The translations under genes were made by a program, and so were the position numbers. From contig NZ_PJMC01000007.1 in the NCBI RefSeq assembly GCF_002892795.1, positions 1-64,000 of the forward strand: a stretch of DNA of 64,000 bases. The letters are read 5' to 3'. Origin of the DNA: Arthrobacter sp. AFG20. GTDB taxonomy: Bacteria > Actinomycetota > Actinomycetes > Actinomycetales > Micrococcaceae. Within the stretch, counting starts at the first letter, position 1; each line of letters starts with the position of its first letter. The notes under the pieces were generated by a model. It ran no database searches. It worked only from the letters and a program-made list of their open reading frames with translations, and was not told the origin of the DNA. Shown here piece after piece: positions 1 to 8,301 of the stretch.

Positions 1-312
1 ATCGTCCTGTGCCAGATCCAACTCAAACGCTGGGCAGACAAAGGCTGGCTCAAACGCCCCTCATTCCGGATGTTCGGCGCACCCTACACCGGCTACCTCT
101 CCCTGCTCTTCCTCGTCGGCGTGCTCGTCATGGTCTTCATCGACTCACCACTCACACTCCTGGTCACCCTCATCGCCATCGCGCTCATGGTCGCCGGCTG
201 GTACGCCTGCCGCAAACGCATCCACGAAATCGCCGAAGCCCGAGAAGGCTTCACCGGCATGTCCCCCGTCATCGCCAACCGCCCCACCCCGGGTTCCGCG
301 GACCGGATCTAA
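1..312 (+). CDS. amino-acid permease (APC family), 3' end only
   Basis: The window opens inside an open frame that ends at a TAA at 310-312; 103 residues are visible. They contain two hydrophobic segments (about residues 33-45 and 49-65) and the stretch FRMFGAPYTGYLSLLFL, followed by a charged tail. This arrangement is typical of the last two membrane helices of APC-superfamily amino-acid/proton symporters of the AnsP/GabP type in the cytoplasmic membrane. The substrate cannot be told from the C-terminus. The ATG at 70 is only an internal methionine, because the frame is open to the window edge. A large palindromic repeat follows at 349-408. Confidence 0.8.
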   Translation: MVLCQIQLKRWADKGWLKRPSFRMFGAPYTGYLSLLFLVGVLVMVFIDSPLTLLVTLIAIALMVAGWYACRKRIHEIAEAREGFTGMSPVIANRPTPGSADRI

Positions 313-348
313 CCCGCAACTCACCCTCAGCACCTCAGCGCGGGTTGC

Positions 349-408
349 GCGAACGGACACTTGAGGCCCCTGGGAAACGCTTCCCGGGGGCCGCAAGTGT
401 CCGTTCGC
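349..408. repeat. 60-nt palindromic intergenic repeat, family 1, copy A
   Basis: Perfect 14-bp arms, GCGAACGGACACTT at 349-362 and its complement at 395-408, enclose a second stem around the loop ACGC at 377-380, so the whole element folds into one long hairpin. The same outer arms occur at 11688-11749. The stretch 313-736 (424 bp) holds nothing else I can support. The element could terminate the permease transcript, but there is no T-tract. Confidence 0.75.
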
Positions 409-736
409 ATTTAATGCCGGTGCCGGGCTTCAGGCTGTTGACCGGCGTTTGGGGCGGGAGTAATTTACGACTAGCCGTGCTGTAACCGCTGGGCCACTGG
501 CCCTAACCCGCCGACACGAGGGCGAACCTCGTTCTAAACACGCCAAGGCAAACCGCGCGACGTTGCTGCGTTGCCAAGGTGCATCCGGTCTCCTCCGCTG
601 TGGAAGCCTGCGGCATTGGCTCTTGCCCTCCAAGATGCAGGGCCCCATCGGCTGCTAAACAAATCACCCGGCACGACCGTCGTGCGGCCGCGCCCAGTTG
701 CCCGGGCATGCCTGCCCGGGTGAATCGGAGTACACG

Positions 737-2113
737 GTGGACAACAGCTCTTTTCAGGCCCTCCAGGAGAAAGTGCGGGGCCAGGTCATCACCAGCGACC
801 AGGCGGACTACGACGACGCGCGGGCCGTCTTCAACGGAATGATCGACAAACGCCCTGCAGCCATCCTCCGCGTGTCACAAGTCGCGGACGTCATTGCCGC
901 CGTCAATTTCGCACGTGATACAGCCTTGGACCTGGCCCTTCGCGGCGGGGGCCACAGCGCGCCCGGGTTCGGGACCTGCGACGGCGGCCTCGTCATCGAC
1001 TTCGCGAGCTGCCGGGGAGTGCGAGTGGACCCTGCCAGTGGAACAGCACGGGTCGAAGCCGGAGCGACATGGGCGGACTTCAACCATGCCACGGGTGCAT
1101 TCGGTCTCGCCACCACCGGAGGCATCATTGGATCAACGGGCGTTGCCGGACTAACTCTCGGCGGAGGCATCGGCTACCTCGCCCGAAAGTACGGGCTGTC
1201 GTGCGACAACCTGAAATCCGCGGACGTGGTGACCGCCGAGGGGAAGTTCCTCGTCGCCAGCACTGTGGAAAATGAGGATCTCTTCTGGGCGCTTCGCGGC
1301 GGCACCGGCAACTTCGGCGTCGTGACTTCCCTGGAGTTCAACCTGCACCCCGTGGATGTTCTCTACGGCGGAGTGGTCATTTACCTCCTGGAGCACGCCG
1401 ACGCGGTGGCACGGCTCTACAGGGACTACATCGCCACGGCACCGGAGGAAATGGGCGTGTTCCTGGGCTTCCACCAGGGCCCGCCGGTCCCGTTCCTGCC
1501 TGAGGAATATCACGGGAAGCCCGTGGTGGTGCTGGTGGGCGGCTGGGCCGGCCCCCTCAACGAGGGTGAGCGTCAATGGCAGCCGTTCCTTGATGCTGCG
1601 CCCGTGGCCGGCTCCTTCCTGGGCCCCCTTCCCTACACGGTTCTCAACACACTCTTCGACCCCATGTACACGAAGGGCCTGCAGGCTTACTGGAAGTCAG
1701 AGTTCCTGCCCCGCCTAACCGACGACGTCGTCCGGGTCGCCGAGAAGTTCGGCGAGGCCATTCCGAGCGTCCAGACAGCCAACCACTTCTACCCGCTTAA
1801 CGGCGCCGTCCAGCGGGTCGGGCGGGACGAGACCGCATTCCCGTACCGCGACGTCAACTTCGCCGTGGACATTGCCTGCCATTGGGAGGATCCGGCCCAC
1901 AACGAAGCCAACACGAAGTGGGTGCGCGACTACTATGCCGAGCTCCATCCCCTCGGATCCGGCGCGGGCTACGTCAACTTCCTCGACGCCGACGACCAAT
2001 CGCACATCAAGGACACCTACGCGGGGAACTACGCACGCCTGGCCGAAGTCAAGGCCAAGTACGATCCCGGCAACCTCTTCCACATCAACCAAAACATCAA
2101 GCCTGCCGGCTGA
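737..2113 (+). CDS. FAD-linked oxidoreductase, berberine-bridge (BBE-like) type
   Basis: A 458-residue flavoprotein of the VAO/PCMH fold. The N-terminal FAD domain has RGGGHS near residue 70, whose His73 is the expected covalent FAD attachment site, then a glycine-rich phosphate-binding segment (TLGGGIGYLARKYGL, about 145-160). The C-terminus carries the berberine-like signature YDPGNLFHINQNI. Family members oxidise alcohols, sugars or alkaloid-like substrates with O2; the substrate here is unknown. The segment GIIGSTGVAG, where bicovalent members have a second FAD-linked Cys, has no Cys, so a single covalent link is inferred. I chose the GTG at 737, with GGAG at 727-730, over an upstream ATG at 698 that has no good ribosome binding site. 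No secretion signal is visible. Confidence 0.85.
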   Translation: MDNSSFQALQEKVRGQVITSDQADYDDARAVFNGMIDKRPAAILRVSQVADVIAAVNFARDTALDLALRGGGHSAPGFGTCDGGLVIDFASCRGVRVDPASGTARVEAGATWADFNHATGAFGLATTGGIIGSTGVAGLTLGGGIGYLARKYGLSCDNLKSADVVTAEGKFLVASTVENEDLFWALRGGTGNFGVVTSLEFNLHPVDVLYGGVVIYLLEHADAVARLYRDYIATAPEEMGVFLGFHQGPPVPFLPEEYHGKPVVVLVGGWAGPLNEGERQWQPFLDAAPVAGSFLGPLPYTVLNTLFDPMYTKGLQAYWKSEFLPRLTDDVVRVAEKFGEAIPSVQTANHFYPLNGAVQRVGRDETAFPYRDVNFAVDIACHWEDPAHNEANTKWVRDYYAELHPLGSGAGYVNFLDADDQSHIKDTYAGNYARLAEVKAKYDPGNLFHINQNIKPAG

Positions 2114-2125
2114 CACTTCGCACAA

Positions 2126-2159
2126 CCTGCCGTTTCCGCGCCGGCTCCCGAACGGCAGG
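2126..2159 (+). terminator. hairpin after the BBE-like gene
   Basis: CCTGCCGTT (2126-2134) pairs perfectly with AACGGCAGG (2151-2159), 12 nt after the stop codon, and is followed by a pyrimidine-rich stretch. It is probably an intrinsic terminator with a weak tail. Confidence 0.5.
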
Positions 2160-2251
2160 CTCCTTCTGCCGCCATTCGGCCTACCATGGAGGCATCCGGG
2201 GCGAGGCCCGCGATGAGCGGCGCCTCTCCGGTGCGTCGAAGGGCCGGACTA

Positions 2252-3622
2252 ATGGACGTCGTTGTCATCGAAACCCCGCAGCTCGGGGACCGCAGCTACC
2301 TGGTCCATGATGGCCGCGTGGCGCTGGTGGTCGATGCCCAGCGGGACACCGACCGCATCGAGGAGGCCGCAAGGAACGCCGGGGTGCGGATCACCCACGT
2401 GGCTGAAACCCATGTCCACAACGACTACCTCACCGGCGGCCTGATCCTCGCCCGCGCCCACGGCGCCAAGTACCTGGTGAACGCCGCGGACCAGGTTGCC
2501 TACGAGCGCGAGCCGGTTGAGGACGGCCAAACCCTGCAGATCGGCGGGCTCACGCTGCGTGCAGTGGCCACTCCCGGGCACACCCACACGCACCTGTCCT
2601 ACATCGTCACGCACGGTCCGGGCCGGGCCGTGTTCTCCGGCGGCAGCCTGCTCTTCGGCTCCGTGGGCCGCACCGATCTTCTCGGTCCCGGAGCCACCGC
2701 CGGGCTGACCAGGGACCAGTACATATCCGTCCACCGGCTCGCGGACGAAGCCGGACCCGATGCTGCGCTCTACCCCACCCACGGCTTCGGCTCGTTCTGC
2801 TCGGTCGGACCTGCCGCGCGTGCAGAGACGTCGACCATTGCGGAGCAGCGGGACGCCAACCACGCGCTGGCGGACCCGGATCCCGAACACTTCGCGGCCG
2901 AGCTCATGGCCAATCTCTCCGCGTACCCTTCCTATTACGCCCACATGGCCCCCATCAACATGACCGGCCCCGAGCCTGCGGACTTGGGCCTGCCGGAGTC
3001 GCTCGGCGCCGCGGAGCTGACGGAGCGGCTGGCGAACGGCGAATGGGTGGTTGACCTGCGCCACCGCGTGCTGTTCGCCAGCAATCACCTGCGGGGCACC
3101 GTCAGCTTCGAATACGGCTCGGGACGAAGCTTCAGTTCCTACCTCGGTTGGGTTCTCCCTTGGGGCGAAAAGCTGACGCTCGTCGGCAGCCGCGAGGACC
3201 TGCAAGACGCCATCCGCGACCTTTCCCGCATCGGCATCGACCGCCCCGACACGGCGGTGGGAACTGAACCCGGGGAACTCGCGCCGGGAGCTCCCGTCGC
3301 CTCTTATCCCCGGGCCGGCTGGCTCGCCGTCGTTCATGAAAAGCCCGACGGCGACCCCGTACTGGACGTGCGCCGCAGCGACGAGTTTGCCGCCTCGCAC
3401 GTGGCAGGCGCCATTAACGTGCCCCTGCACGAACTGCTGGACCGCCTGGGCGAGCTGCCGCCAGGGTGCCTCTGGGTGCACTGCGCCACCGGCTACCGCG
3501 CCGGCGTTGCGGCCAGCCTGCTGCAGCGGGCAGGGCGGGACGTGGTGCAGATCGATACCCGGTTCCGGGACGCCGCAGCCGCCGGCGTCACCTTGCAGAT
3601 GGAGCCGCTGCAGCGGCGGTGA
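2252..3622 (+). CDS. MBL-fold / rhodanese multidomain protein (persulfide dioxygenase-sulfurtransferase-like)
   Basis: 456 residues in three parts. Residues 1-200 are a metallo-beta-lactamase domain with THVHNDY (His54, His56, Asp58) and PGHTHTH (His110). Residues about 265-340 look like an inactive rhodanese domain (VVDLRHRVLF). Residues about 365-456 are a rhodanese domain with the active loop CATGYRAG (Cys411). The order resembles CstB-type persulfide dioxygenase-sulfurtransferases, which oxidise glutathione or CoA persulfide to sulfite or thiosulfate. Where ETHE1-type enzymes have FTGDTL, with the Asp an iron ligand, this protein has FSGGSL (Gly131), and the His after Asp58 is Tyr, so a standard dioxygenase reaction is doubtful. 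Start: ATG 2252 with GAAGGG 8 nt upstream. A universal stress gene follows 65 bp downstream. Confidence 0.85.
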   Translation: MDVVVIETPQLGDRSYLVHDGRVALVVDAQRDTDRIEEAARNAGVRITHVAETHVHNDYLTGGLILARAHGAKYLVNAADQVAYEREPVEDGQTLQIGGLTLRAVATPGHTHTHLSYIVTHGPGRAVFSGGSLLFGSVGRTDLLGPGATAGLTRDQYISVHRLADEAGPDAALYPTHGFGSFCSVGPAARAETSTIAEQRDANHALADPDPEHFAAELMANLSAYPSYYAHMAPINMTGPEPADLGLPESLGAAELTERLANGEWVVDLRHRVLFASNHLRGTVSFEYGSGRSFSSYLGWVLPWGEKLTLVGSREDLQDAIRDLSRIGIDRPDTAVGTEPGELAPGAPVASYPRAGWLAVVHEKPDGDPVLDVRRSDEFAASHVAGAINVPLHELLDRLGELPPGCLWVHCATGYRAGVAASLLQRAGRDVVQIDTRFRDAAAAGVTLQMEPLQRR

Positions 3623-3687
3623 CCCGCCTGTCCATGACCGGCATTCCGGTCGAAATTGCAAAGTCTAGGGTGCAAAGGAGAACAGCG

Positions 3688-4212
3688 ATGGATGCTGAAG
3701 GCAAAGTGGTTGTAGGCGTGGACGGCTCCGAGTCCTCGGTGGAGGCCCTCCGTCTGGCGGCGCGGCTGGCACCGGGCCTGGGCGCCCGCGTCCACGCCGT
3801 GGCCTGCTGGCATTTCCCGGAAATGTATGCCGGATACATCCCCCCGGATTTCGAGGCGTTCGAAACCTCCGCCGCCAAGGTCCTGGCCCAGTCCCTAGAG
3901 AAGGCATTCGGACCCGACGTCCCGGAGACCCTGACCAGTGAGCTGGTGCGGGGTCCGGCCCCGGCCACGCTGGTGGAGGCGGCCGCCGGAGCGGCGATGC
4001 TGGTGGTGGGGCGCAGGGGCCACGGCGGATTCATGGGCCTGCACCTCGGTTCGGTGAGCACTGCCTGCGTTGCGCACGCCGAATGCCCGGTCCTGGTGGT
4101 GCACACCAAGGATGACCACGAGCGCATCCACCATTTCCGCAGGGGCGCCGCTTCCAAGGACGCACACAGGGACGCGGGCAGCGACGCATCCGTGGACACG
4201 GCCACGCGCTGA
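3688..4212 (+). CDS. universal stress protein (UspA family)
   Basis: A 174-residue cytosolic protein with one Usp domain. VVVGVDGSESS at the N-terminus and GRRGHGGFMGLHLGSVST near residue 110 form the nucleotide-binding motif G-2x-G-9x-G-S/T, so ATP binding is expected. The last 35 residues form a charged, His/Asp/Arg-rich tail beyond the domain, absent from typical 140-residue members. The start is the ATG at 3688 with AAGGAG 7 nt before it; an upstream in-frame extension overlaps the preceding gene and lacks a binding site. It is probably co-transcribed with the MBL/rhodanese gene and may be induced by the same redox or sulfur stress (inference). Confidence 0.9.
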   Translation: MDAEGKVVVGVDGSESSVEALRLAARLAPGLGARVHAVACWHFPEMYAGYIPPDFEAFETSAAKVLAQSLEKAFGPDVPETLTSELVRGPAPATLVEAAAGAAMLVVGRRGHGGFMGLHLGSVSTACVAHAECPVLVVHTKDDHERIHHFRRGAASKDAHRDAGSDASVDTATR

Positions 4213-4321
4213 CCCCACCGCGTAACGCAACGCACCTGCAACCCCCTGCCGGCGCGCCATCGCCTATGCTCGGCTCAGCAGCTCAAAACTGGCTCAACGT
4301 CGAACCACGGGAGACAACCTC

Positions 4322-5638
4322 ATGACCAACTGGCGGATCCGGGACTTCCACTCCGCGGACCTGGACGGCATCCTGCACCTCTGGGAGTCGCTGAAGGCCA
4401 CCAACGTCGAGCCGGTCTACGCGCTCTCCGAGGTGCTGGCATCCTGCGAAAAGGACCACGCCGTGGTGGCCGTCCTCGGCGACCAGGTGGTGGGTGCCGC
4501 CGTCGGCCGTGCAGCGCATGACCAGGGCTGGGTCGTTTTCCTGGCCACGCTGCCGGAATTCCGCGGCCGGGGCATCGGCACGTCCCTGCTGGCCGCCGTC
4601 GAAAACCGGATGGCGCCGCACGGACTGAACAAGCTTTCGGCCCTGATGCCCGAGTCGGAGACCCGGGTGGAGGCCTTCCTGAGCCGCGGCTTCGTGCTCA
4701 AGAAAAACCTGCGCTACTTCGAGCGCACCATCCCCGTGCAGCGCCAGGAACTCGAACCCCTGGGCCTGCTGGGCGGACGCATCCTGGCCCGGGACCTGTG
4801 GGAGAACGTGGCCGGCATGCGCCGGGAAAAAGAGCTCCTGGAGCGCCGCCTGGTCCTGCCGCTGGCCGAGGCGGACCTGGCCGACGAATTCGGTGTGGTG
4901 CCGCCGCGCGCCGTGGTGCTGTTCGGGCCCCCCGGGACCGGCAAGACCACCTTCGCCAAGGCCATCGCCTCCCGGCTGGAGTGGCCCTTTGTTGAAGTCT
5001 TTCCCTCCCGGCTGGCCTCCGACCCCAAGGGGCTGGCAGGCGCACTGCGGGAGACGTTCCTGGAGATCTCGGAACTGGAGCACGCCGTCGTGTTCATCGA
5101 CGAGGTGGAGGAGATCGCCTCCCAGCGCGCCGGGGACCCGCCGTCACCGCTGCAGGGCGTCACCAACGAACTGCTCAAGATCATCCCGGCCTTCCGCGAA
5201 CAGCCTGGCCGCATCCTGGTCTGCGCCACCAACTTCATCCGCGCCCTCGACTCCGCCTTCCTTCGGCACGGCCGGTTCGACTACGTGATCCCCATCGGCC
5301 TCCCGGACCGGCAGGCCCGCGAAGCCATGTGGCAGCGCTTCATCCCCGCCGCCGTCGTGGACAACGTGGACGTGGAGCAGCTCGTGGACCGGACCAAGGG
5401 ATTCTCCCCGGCGGACATCGAGTTTGCCGCGCGCAGCGCCTCGCAGCGTGCGCTGGAAAAGGCAGTGTACGACGACGGCGGGCTGGCTTCCGGGGGCGGC
5501 GTGTCCGTCCGCGAGGCGGTCCGGAAGGGTCCCGCCACCCAGGACTACCTCGACGCCATCGCGGACACCCGCACCACCGTCAGCGATGAGGTGCACCAGG
5601 AGTTCCTGGAGGACATCGACGCCCTCGGCCGGGTGTAG
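4322..5638 (+). CDS. GNAT acetyltransferase fused to an AAA+ ATPase
   Basis: 438 residues in two joined domains. Residues 1-137 are a GNAT fold with the acetyl-CoA pyrophosphate loop RGRGIG at 81-86. Residues 145-438 are a classical AAA ATPase: Walker A GPPGTGKTT 202-210, Walker B VVFIDE 256-261, sensor-1 CATN 301-304, and an arginine-finger segment RHGRFD 315-320 with the second-region-of-homology style of Cdc48/FtsH/proteasomal ATPases, followed by a small helical lid. Both domains keep their key residues, so the fusion looks functional. It may acetylate a client and remodel it, or acetyl-CoA may gate the ATPase; neither can be settled here. Start: ATG 4322 with GGGAGA 7 nt upstream. It appears to be a single-gene unit. 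Confidence 0.85.
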   Translation: MTNWRIRDFHSADLDGILHLWESLKATNVEPVYALSEVLASCEKDHAVVAVLGDQVVGAAVGRAAHDQGWVVFLATLPEFRGRGIGTSLLAAVENRMAPHGLNKLSALMPESETRVEAFLSRGFVLKKNLRYFERTIPVQRQELEPLGLLGGRILARDLWENVAGMRREKELLERRLVLPLAEADLADEFGVVPPRAVVLFGPPGTGKTTFAKAIASRLEWPFVEVFPSRLASDPKGLAGALRETFLEISELEHAVVFIDEVEEIASQRAGDPPSPLQGVTNELLKIIPAFREQPGRILVCATNFIRALDSAFLRHGRFDYVIPIGLPDRQAREAMWQRFIPAAVVDNVDVEQLVDRTKGFSPADIEFAARSASQRALEKAVYDDGGLASGGGVSVREAVRKGPATQDYLDAIADTRTTVSDEVHQEFLEDIDALGRV

Positions 5639-5658
5639 CCGCAGCGGCGTACCCAAAG

Positions 5659-5721
5659 CAACGCGGGGTCAGATACGGCCCAATTCCGGGCCCGGATTGG
5701 GCGGTAAGTGACCCCGCGTTG
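5659..5721. repeat. 63-nt palindromic repeat, family 2, copy A
   Basis: Perfect 13-bp arms CAACGCGGGGTCA (5659-5671) and TGACCCCGCGTTG (5709-5721) enclose an inner stem around GCCCAATTCCGGG with one bulged base. It lies 20 bp after the GNAT-AAA stop codon. A second copy sits at 18722-18780. Confidence 0.75.
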
Positions 5722-5793
5722 CCAATCGTCGCCCGTCGTCGCCGTGATATTGCCCTGCTCCGGCGGGTGCGTGGACGCGCTACTGTTTGATTC

Positions 5794-7044
5794 ATGCCCT
5801 CTAATCCGCTTCGGCACGCAGCGGCCCGCATGGGCGGCCGGGATCCGCACCAGCCGCACCGGACAGCGACCCCACTGGAACTCTTCTTCGACCTGACCTT
5901 CGTAATCGCCTTCGGGGTGGCCGGCAGCCAGTTCGCCCACGAGATCGCGGAGGGACACTTCGGCGCCGGGCTGCTCGGCTTTTCCTTCGCGATGTTCGCC
6001 GTGATCTGGGCGTGGATCAATTTCACGTGGTTCGCCAGCGCCTATGACACGGACGACTGGGTGTTCCGGGTGGTCACCATGGTTCAGCTGCTCGGTGTCC
6101 TGATCCTGGCGATGGGCATCGAGCCCATGTTCCACTCCCTGGTGGAGGGGAGGCACGTGGAGAACACGGCCATCGTCGGCGGCTACGTCATCATGAGGCT
6201 GGCTCTGGTCTTCCAGTGGCTGCGCGCCGCACGCCAGGACCCGGCACGCAGGCAGACGTGCCTGCGCTACGCGGGATACCTGGCGGTGGTCCAACTTGGC
6301 TGGATCGCTGTGCTGTTCATCCAGGCGGACGTCGTCACTACCTTCCTGATGATTGCACCGCTGTATGTCCTGGAGCTGGCCACTCCGTACGCCGCCGAGC
6401 GGAACGCCACCACGCCCTGGCACGCCCACCACATCGCCGAACGCTACGGTCTGCTGGCCATCATCGCCCTCGGCGAATGCCTTATCGGCGCCGTCGAGAC
6501 ACTCCGGGCCATCGTGGCCAACCATGGCTGGTCGGTTGATGCCGCCTTGGTGGGTTTCGGCGGCACCGCGCTGGCCTTCAGCATGTGGTGGATCTACTTC
6601 ATTCTGCCCGCCGGCCGGGCGCTGCACCTGCAGCGGCACCGTTCCTATTTCTTCGGCTACGGCCACATCCCTGTCTTCGCCGCAATCGCCGCCACGGGCG
6701 CTGGCCTGCACGTCGCCGCGTACTATGTCGACCATGCCGCCCACATCAGCGCCGCCGTCGCCGTGGCCAGCATCGCCGTTCCCGTGGCGCTGTTCAAGGT
6801 CTCGCTTACGGCAGTCTTCAGCGTCATGACGTGCGTCGACCGCACCCTCATCGCCGTCACCACCGGGGTGCTGGTTGTACTCGGGGGAAGCGTGGCACTG
6901 GCGGCCGCGGGCGTCTCGGTTCCCGTCTGCCTGCTTGTCATTGTTGCGGCGCTCGGGGCCTCCATCGTCATCGATGAGCGCCGGAGCACGGATCTGCTTC
7001 ACGCGGCGCTGGCGAAGCTGGAGCAGCGGTCCGAGACCGCCTGA
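5794..7044 (+). CDS. LtrA-type membrane protein (low temperature requirement A family)
   Basis: A 416-residue integral membrane protein with about ten to twelve hydrophobic helices. The family signature LELFFDLTFVIAFG lies at about residues 28-41, preceded by a His/Arg-rich cytosolic leader; HHIAERYGLLAIIALGE in mid-protein is the second conserved block. LtrA was named in Listeria for growth at low temperature; its biochemical activity is unknown. No ribosome binding site precedes the ATG; a TACTGT -10-like box lies at 5781-5786, 7 nt before it, so a leaderless mRNA is likely. The gene ends 9 bp from the convergent gluQ. Confidence 0.88.
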   Translation: MPSNPLRHAAARMGGRDPHQPHRTATPLELFFDLTFVIAFGVAGSQFAHEIAEGHFGAGLLGFSFAMFAVIWAWINFTWFASAYDTDDWVFRVVTMVQLLGVLILAMGIEPMFHSLVEGRHVENTAIVGGYVIMRLALVFQWLRAARQDPARRQTCLRYAGYLAVVQLGWIAVLFIQADVVTTFLMIAPLYVLELATPYAAERNATTPWHAHHIAERYGLLAIIALGECLIGAVETLRAIVANHGWSVDAALVGFGGTALAFSMWWIYFILPAGRALHLQRHRSYFFGYGHIPVFAAIAATGAGLHVAAYYVDHAAHISAAVAVASIAVPVALFKVSLTAVFSVMTCVDRTLIAVTTGVLVVLGGSVALAAAGVSVPVCLLVIVAALGASIVIDERRSTDLLHAALAKLEQRSETA

Positions 7045-7053
7045 CGCGCTCCG

Positions 7054-7935
7054 CTACGCCCCCGGCCAGACCCACGGATCACGCGGCAGGCCGGCGGGCG
7101 AAAAGCCCTCGAGGGCGGCCTCCAGGGACTCGCCCGGCAGGCCCAGCGACTCCAGAATCGTCCGCTGCACGGCCTTCGCGGGAAGTCCGACGGCGGCCAG
7201 GTCACCCAGGGTGACAGCGCCGTCCCGCTTGGCCAGCCGTGCGCCGTCGGCATTCACCACCAATGGAACGTGCGCATATTCCGGAACGGGCATATTCAAA
7301 AGCGACGCCAGATATGCCTGCCGGGGTGTGGACGGCAGAAGGTCATCGCCGCGCACCACCTGGTCTATGCCCTGCTCGGCATCATCCACGACGACGGCCA
7401 GGTTGTACGCGGTCACGCCGTCGTTCCGACGCAGGACAAAGTCGTCCACTACTCCAGTGAATGTCCCGTGCAGCACGTCCTCCACGGTCCATTCGACCAC
7501 GGAGGAGCGCAGCCTGATGGCCGCCGGCCGGGTGGACCGCCTGAACTCGAGCTCCGCCGCCGACAGTCCCCTGCACGTTCCGGGATAGGCTCCCTGGGGC
7601 GCGTGCGGCGCGGAGGGTGCCTCCTGGATCTCACGGCGCGTGCAGAAGCACTCGTACGTCAGCCCGGCCGTGGCCAGCTCTCCGATGGCCGCCGTGTACA
7701 GCAGCTCGCGATCCGTCTGCCGCACCACCGCACCGTCCCAGGTCACGCCGACGGCGGCGAGGTCCCGCAGTTGCACGGCCTCAGCCCCTGCCCGCGCACG
7801 GTCGAGGTCCTCGACGCGCAGCAGAAACCGCCGTCCGGTTGAACGGGCAAAGAGCCAAGCAAGGATTGCCGTCCGGAGGTTTCCCACATGGAGCTCACCG
7901 GACGGGCTCGGTGCGAAGCGGCCAGCGCAAGTCAT
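7054..7935 (-). CDS. gluQ: glutamyl-Q tRNA(Asp) synthetase
   Basis: A 293-residue truncated class I aminoacyl-tRNA synthetase. It activates glutamate and transfers it to queuosine at position 34 of tRNA-Asp. The catalytic core has the HIGH variant HVGN with PSPSGELHVGNLRT near the N-terminus and the KMSKS variant LAKRD near residue 245. The GluQ zinc site is visible as CFC near residue 97 with a downstream Y-x-x-x-C (YPGTC). There is no anticodon-binding domain, as expected for GluQ (GltX is about 480 residues). I chose ATG 7935: a TAGGGT box at 7943-7948 lies 7 nt upstream, suggesting a leaderless start. A GTG three codons earlier would sit inside that box's spacing. Confidence 0.92.
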   Translation of the reverse strand: MTCAGRFAPSPSGELHVGNLRTAILAWLFARSTGRRFLLRVEDLDRARAGAEAVQLRDLAAVGVTWDGAVVRQTDRELLYTAAIGELATAGLTYECFCTRREIQEAPSAPHAPQGAYPGTCRGLSAAELEFRRSTRPAAIRLRSSVVEWTVEDVLHGTFTGVVDDFVLRRNDGVTAYNLAVVVDDAEQGIDQVVRGDDLLPSTPRQAYLASLLNMPVPEYAHVPLVVNADGARLAKRDGAVTLGDLAAVGLPAKAVQRTILESLGLPGESLEAALEGFSPAGLPRDPWVWPGA

Positions 7936-7960
7936 GCCATCCACCCTATGCCGAACACCA

Positions 7961-8023
7961 CAAGAGCCCCTCAGCTACCGCGCTCCGGGCGTTGGCCGGG
8001 GATCGGTGGCTCAGGGGCTCTTG
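7961..8023. repeat. 20-bp inverted repeat upstream of gluQ
   Basis: CAAGAGCCCCTCAGCTACCG (7961-7980) pairs at 18 of 20 positions with 8004-8023, around a 23-nt loop. It lies in the 366-bp divergent gap between gluQ and an Lrp gene, so it is not at a transcript end. The rest of 7936-8301 shows no gene or clear site beyond the gluQ -10 box. Confidence 0.6.
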
Positions 8024-8301
8024 CCGTGCCTGTTCTGGTGGGAACTGCGTTCCGGAAACCGAGGCACTGCGGAAAGACGAATGCGTGAACAAGTGTCAAT
8101 CAGCGGCTGCCTCCTTGCGGGAAGCATGGTCCAGGGGGCCGGGTGGTGTGCCGGGGGCCTGTAGCCTGCTGGCTGCGGGGGTAACCGTCGCCTGCGTTGC
8201 CACTATCTGAGCAGAAGACCTACAGTAGGCGCAACGGGCACGCCGCCGACTGGTCAATCTGACTATTCGCTCGCACCGAAACAGGACAGGAACTGATCAG
8301 A

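Noticed and set aside
349..408. Insertion sequence ends or attachment site
   Set aside because: No transposase or integrase gene, and no target duplication was seen around the palindromes.
440..525. tRNA-like segment on the minus strand (AGCGGTTACAGC and GTCGTAA resemble the D-arm and anticodon loop of tRNA-Thr)
   Set aside because: The anticodon stem does not pair, the D stem has mismatches and no T-arm or 3' acceptor follows at the right distance; coincidence or a very decayed fragment.
2249..7002. Long open frames opposite real genes, e.g. 2249-3661 minus and 5545-7002 minus
   Set aside because: Their products are Arg/Gly/His/Gln-rich with no domain, and they run exactly opposite genes with clear families; typical of GC-rich codon shadows.
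7617..8210. Plus-strand open frame across the gluQ promoter region
   Set aside because: No ribosome binding site, Arg/Pro-rich composition and overlap with gluQ coding sequence.
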